Source: Hevea brasiliensis (Eukaryota > Streptophyta > Magnoliopsida > Malpighiales > Euphorbiaceae). From it: a stretch of 64,000 bases of DNA. The notes under the pieces were generated by a model, which was given only the letters and a program-made list of their open reading frames with translations, was not told the DNA's origin and did not search any database. Position 1 is the stretch's first letter. Every line of letters starts with the position of its first letter. Location: positions 66,763,652-66,827,651 of the forward strand of contig NC_079496.1 of assembly GCF_030052815.1 (NCBI RefSeq), in the 5' to 3' direction. The position numbers and the translations under genes were made by a program. Positions 59,936 through 64,000 of this stretch are shown in pieces.

Positions 59936-61251
59936 ATACATCTTGATAAGAGATAGAGAAGGTATCTACCACAATGTCAGAAGTCTCAGCCTCTTCTCTC
60001 TGTCTTATTGTGTAGACTTTGGTAGGAGCACTGCCTTGTTCTGATTGACTTATTGTACCATCACTACCTAAGGTGCTGCCCCTACCTTTGCCTCTGCCTC
60101 TGCTAGATGGTTGTGAACCTCTAGTGGCAGAACTCTGTACAAACCCTTCTGCAGTAGTAGGAGGTGGCCCAAATCTATGGGCATTGGTATAATCTTTAGC
60201 TAGATGCCCCGTAACCCCGTAGTTAAAACAGGCTCCTGTAGCCCAGTAACATATCCCACCATGGGTCTTGCCACATGTCTCACAAGGGTGGGGAGGGTGA
60301 GAACTCCTAGTTGTCTTCTGACCAGATCGAGGAGGTCTCTGCCCAGAAAATCTTTCCCTTCCAGATTTTTTACCTTTACTTGTTCCCCCAAAGTTCTTTC
60401 TTTTTCCAGTATTGCCACTGGAACTTTGATCCGCTAACTTTTCACTCTTTTCTTTTTCTGTTTTCTCTATTTTCTCTTTCACTGGTGCCCCTTCTGACTC
60501 AATTCTTTATAACTCAAGTGCTTGAGAAATAAGTTCAGAGAAGTTATTATGTCTGAATCCAACCACTTGCATCCTCAGACTGGGCTTCAAACCGATCTCA
60601 ACCCTCTTACATCTTTCTCTGCTGGTAGAAAGTAGACTCCTTGCATAGTGGCTCAGGCGAGAGAACTCCATTTCATATTCTGCCACTGTTCTGCTTCCTT
60701 GTTTCAAACTTAAAAATTCCTGTAGCTTTTGCTCCACATAAGCATCTGAGATGTATTTTGTCTAAACTCTGGAAGGAAATCATCCCAGGTCAGCACTGAA
60801 GGTTCCATCAAACTATGGGGGATGGTTTTCCACCAATCATACGCATCCCCCTGTAGCAATGACACTGAATACTCAAATCTTAACTCGTATGTGTAATGCA
60901 TTTTCTTGAAAACTTTATCCATCCTCTCCAACCACTGCTCTGCCTCTAAAGGGTCCACTGTACCCTTAAACTCTATAGCCCCATACTTAAGCAGCTCGTC
61001 ATACTGTTTGGCTGGAGGTGGAGGCTGCACTATGGGTGTCTGAAGTGGAGCTTGAGAAGGCATGCTTTCAGCCATTTGTTGAAACATCGCAGCCATCTGC
61101 TGGGCAAACTGTACAGGAAATTGCAGCATTGGTTGGGTTGGTACCACTGATCCGCTTACATTTTGAAGGGCTGGGGCTTCCCGTTGTGCCTTAGCCTCTA
61201 CAGATTGCTCAACCAAGCGGCCCCCTTCTTCCATTTCAATTCGAAGGTATT
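59936..61251 (-). pseudogene. Element C gag, 5' end cut by a D-family LTR
   Basis: The N-terminus from 61234 has VEQSVEAKAQ, ALQNVSG and QFAQQMAAMFQQMAE. At the position of the shared UAG of B and G this copy reads prolines (VQPPPPAKQY). The capsid part has FKGTVDPLEAEQWLERM and LLQGDAYDWWKTI. A frameshift occurs near 60760 and a TAA at 60507-60509. The C-terminal part (60482-59940) has CETCGKTHGGICY, then the knuckle reading CFNYGVTGHLAKDY, in which two zinc-binding Cys are Tyr. The tail has RGRGKGRGS. The upstream leader is interrupted at 61252. Confidence 0.88.
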
Positions 61252-63607
61252 TGTGACACCCCTTACCCGTCTATAGTGTAGCTGAATAAGATATGCCACA
61301 CAATATACCGGAACACCATATTTTATCTCAATTATTTTTATCCTTCCTTAATTTATTTCTTTATGGTGATGAAATACAATTTGTGAGATTTGACTCATTT
61401 AAGTCATTTATAGAAATTATAAATTTATTTAAGGTTCTGAAAATTTTATAGAAAATCTGGTAGAGTACCAACTAAAATGGAGAAAACAGTTCTTCAAAAC
61501 CTATGAAAAACACTTCTAATATTCATCCATATTCTCAAACTCCAATAACCATCAACATGATCTCAACAATTTTCAACATTCACAACCATCTCAAATTTTC
61601 AATATGAATCCACAATTTCATTCAGATCAAAATCAAATTTAATTTCATGAAGATATTCTCAAATTATATTAATTAATGAAATTTTACAAATATGTGCATC
61701 AACATATGATTACATCAATTTACTATTTATATGAGTTCATAATTTACAAATCACAAACTACTACCCATTACAAAATGCAAAAACAAAATTTCAAAAGGGA
61801 CCTAAAGGTCTTACCACTGATGCACTACATATGAGAGGTGACTCTGACTCTATGCAAATTTGTGACCTCACCCAGTCTGTGGTCTGCTGGGCTCTCTATT
61901 TGTCTCTAGATAACCTACGCGTGGCAAAAAGCGATGCGCTAAACAATAATGCGTAGTGGTGCTAATAATAAAATAAAAGAACTAAAAGAAATAAATATGC
62001 AGTGTGTATATTGATGTCTCATGCGAATAAATTTTTGGTAATTATTTGTAGTATATTTATTTGGCACTTGTTATATCAATGATTTCATTAAATTTATCAA
62101 CTTCCATTTTTAGTTGCCCAAGTAACCTATACTAGATGACTAGACTGGATAAACGGGTAAACTGGTACTGGGTACCAAGTACCTTGGGCCGTCACACCAT
62201 CGGTCACATATGTATCTCCCGGTGTACAACAGAACAGCTAAGAAGCTGTAATAATTATTAGGCACAAGGCCAAGTATCATCATAATTTCAGAATGGTTAA
62301 AAGCCATAAAATCACAGAATGGCATAATGCCATGTGCAATACTGCTAACTGAACCCTATTGGCATGCCAACCTATCCAAACCAATCTTACTAGGTGTACT
62401 AGGGCACATTACCAAGTTATTGATTGAATTTTCATACTTTACATGTAAGGTTACTATTCATTTTACTATTTAGGTCAAATTATTGACTTTCCAGTGCATA
62501 ATAGCTATATAAGTCCTAATCACATAAATTTACCACATTTTGGTTCCTAAAAGTGTTGGCATTGTTGCTAATCCATACTTCTAACCAATGGTGAATAAAT
62601 CATAAATTTCAGTTTTGGGTGCTAGAGTTTACTATTCCATTAGGCCATTCTAGAGTGAGAATTTGGCCAAATGTTCTTCATCAAAGTTGTTCCTTATTGT
62701 GTCTAGTTATATTTCTTTTTTTGAATCACTCCATTTGGAGTTTTGTAGCTCAAGTTATGGCCTAAAAACCATAACTGGCTGAATTGTAATTTTTTCAGAA
62801 TTTTTGGGCAGAATCAATTCTGTAGTTTTTGTGCACTGAATGCAGGTCAGTTTTTGGAGATGTTATGGTCAAACTTTGGGTTTGTTTTCTTCATGAAAGT
62901 TGTATGGCTATGTCTCAGCTTTTTACTGGTAAAAATTTAGGTCAATTGGACCTTTCTACACTAAGTTATGACCAAATGAATGAATACTGTTCATGTGGTC
63001 ATTTTTCAGGGACTGCATATTGGTCACCTAGATTAGGTCAATTTTTAGAGCCACTTAGGCTGGTTTTCTGGGCAGGCTTCCTTCACCAAAATTGTAGCAT
63101 TATGTATCTAGTTTCACCTCCATTTTGCCTTGCACCAGTTAGAGCTACACAAGTTCAGTTAAGGCTCTCCAAACACACTAAACTCCAAGAATCTAGACTG
63201 CAGCTCACATGGCAGCCTACCCTTTCCAACATTCAATGACTCAATTCACTTCATATTTAGTTTAAAGCTTACCAAATGGTCACTACATGACTATTACAAC
63301 ATCATTTTGTGTTCAATTGCATCTACTCCCATATTTGAGTTTCAAACCCTAGCCCTAGAATTCCAAAATTTCATTTTCTTGCACTAAACTCATAAACTAA
63401 TATTTTAAGTGATACAATCATATCAAGGGCAGCATATTCACTCATTTAATCCAAAGAAATCAACAACACCATAACAAGTCCATGTCTGCCAAAAAAAATA
63501 GGGTGACACTATAACATGTTTATTTTTAAAGAAATTTCACATATCCTAGCTCAAATTTTCATTCTAACAAGAATTTAAAGGAAAGAGTCAAGGAATTGGA
63601 CACTAAC
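61252..63607 (-). repeat. D-family LTR inserted in C gag leader, first part
   Basis: The plus strand starts TGTGACACCCCTTACCCG, the reverse complement of D's LTR end. It follows D's LTR in reverse through the hairpin TGGTAGAGTACCA (61458-61470), the GCGATGCGC block (61930), the CACACCATCGGTCACA region and CCATAACTT units. It is interrupted at 63608 by a second LTR of similar type. Its far end is outside the window, so solo or full element cannot be decided. The reading frames at 62140-62325 and 62829-63239 match no retroelement protein. Confidence 0.82.
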
Positions 63608-64000
63608 TATGACACCCCTTACCCATCTACAGTGTAGCCAAGCAAGATATGCCACACAGTGTGCCGAAGTACTGAATCATATTTCCATTACAATTTACCC
63701 TTTTTAATTCATTTATTTTTAATTTTGATAAATCTGAATTTTCCGTAAATTTTCTAGAAAATTCGGCAGAGTGCGGGCTATAAATTGGAAAGACAGTTCT
63801 TCTGAATCTGTTAAAAATACTTCCAATATAATCATATTATCAATCTCAGTCACCCACCGACATATTTCCACAATTTCTCAAATGACTTCAATATTTCAAA
63901 CTTCAATTCATTTCATATCATACTCAACTCAATAAGAAATACTCAAATTTATTACTGAATATGATTTATAGATAATTACATCAAAACATAATTACATGAG
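63608..64000 (-). repeat. Second D-family LTR nested in the first, incomplete
   Basis: It starts TATGACACCCCTTACCC and again follows D's LTR end, with CGGCAGAGTGCGG near 63763-63775 and a CAGTTCTTCTGAA block. The position in the host LTR corresponds to about 3555 of D. TG at its start has become TA. It continues past the window. Confidence 0.78.

Larger units (their letters stand above)
6329..61251 (-). mobile_element. Element C: Ty3/gypsy element split by nested insertions A and F
   Basis: C is the host of the main nest. Its 3' LTR lies at 6329-6469 plus 40445-43788, split by element A. Its internal region is 43789-45319 plus 58086-61251, split by element F. With A and F removed the LTR is about 3.49 kb, close to G's 3.43 kb LTR, and the pol reading resumes across the F site. 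Order on the minus strand is gag, protease, RT, RNase H, integrase, chromodomain, polypurine tract, LTR. The gag end is interrupted at 61252 by a D-family LTR, so C's primer site and 5' LTR are not seen. All domains carry stops or frameshifts. Confidence 0.85.

Noticed and set aside
62829..63239. 136-codon frame at the right end
   Set aside because: It lies in a D-type LTR. The D LTR has no such frame conserved, and composition follows the repeat units.

Overview
The window is nuclear DNA of a flowering plant, most likely a eudicot and probably heterochromatic. It consists almost entirely of nested, decayed LTR retrotransposons. I found no host gene, rRNA, tRNA, CRISPR array or intact transposon gene. 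Plant origin rests on chromodomain-type Ty3/gypsy pol with a Tekay/Del-like C-terminus, Ty1/copia pol, initiator-methionine tRNA primer sites (TGGTATCAGAGC) and AT-rich LTRs of 2 to 4 kb. The species cannot be named from the sequence.

Layout. Element D (+ strand, 1-5829) is the 3' half of a gypsy element: broken RT, RNase H, integrase and chromodomain, then a 3.04 kb LTR. A short non-LTR stretch follows (5830-6328), with a 28-bp minisatellite and a module that recurs inverted inside element A. Element C (gypsy, - strand) begins at 6329 and runs to 61251; its gag end is cut there by another LTR. Two large insertions sit in C. (1) Element A (+, 6470-40439, target duplication TGAGC) lies in C's LTR. 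A itself contains a solo LTR E (8281-12264, AAAAT) in its 5' LTR, a gag-only element B (-, 15897-26178) in its middle, and a copia element H (-, 28120-37716, GGATA) in its 3' LTR. (2) Copia element F (+, 45320-58080, CAAAC) lies in C's pol. F's 5' LTR was hit by gypsy element G (-, from 47119). One deletion then fused G's gag to F's reverse transcriptase at about 55079. At the right edge a D-family LTR (-, from 61252) interrupts C's gag and is itself interrupted by a second D-type LTR (from 63608).

Function. No element here encodes a complete set of proteins. Pol copies carry stops, frameshifts and lost catalytic residues. B, and apparently A, are non-autonomous: they keep LTRs, primer site and gag but have lost pol, so they would have needed proteins in trans.

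The most promising signals are non-coding. LTRs of several diverged gypsy families share an ordered series of inverted repeats whose stems change in a compensatory way. They also share a TATA box very near the LTR start and a conserved donor/acceptor pair suggesting a leader intron of about 1.3 kb. Two + strand elements share a 74-75 bp GT-AG insertion at the same codon boundary of integrase, absent from the - strand relatives. B and G share an in-frame UAG at the same point of gag.
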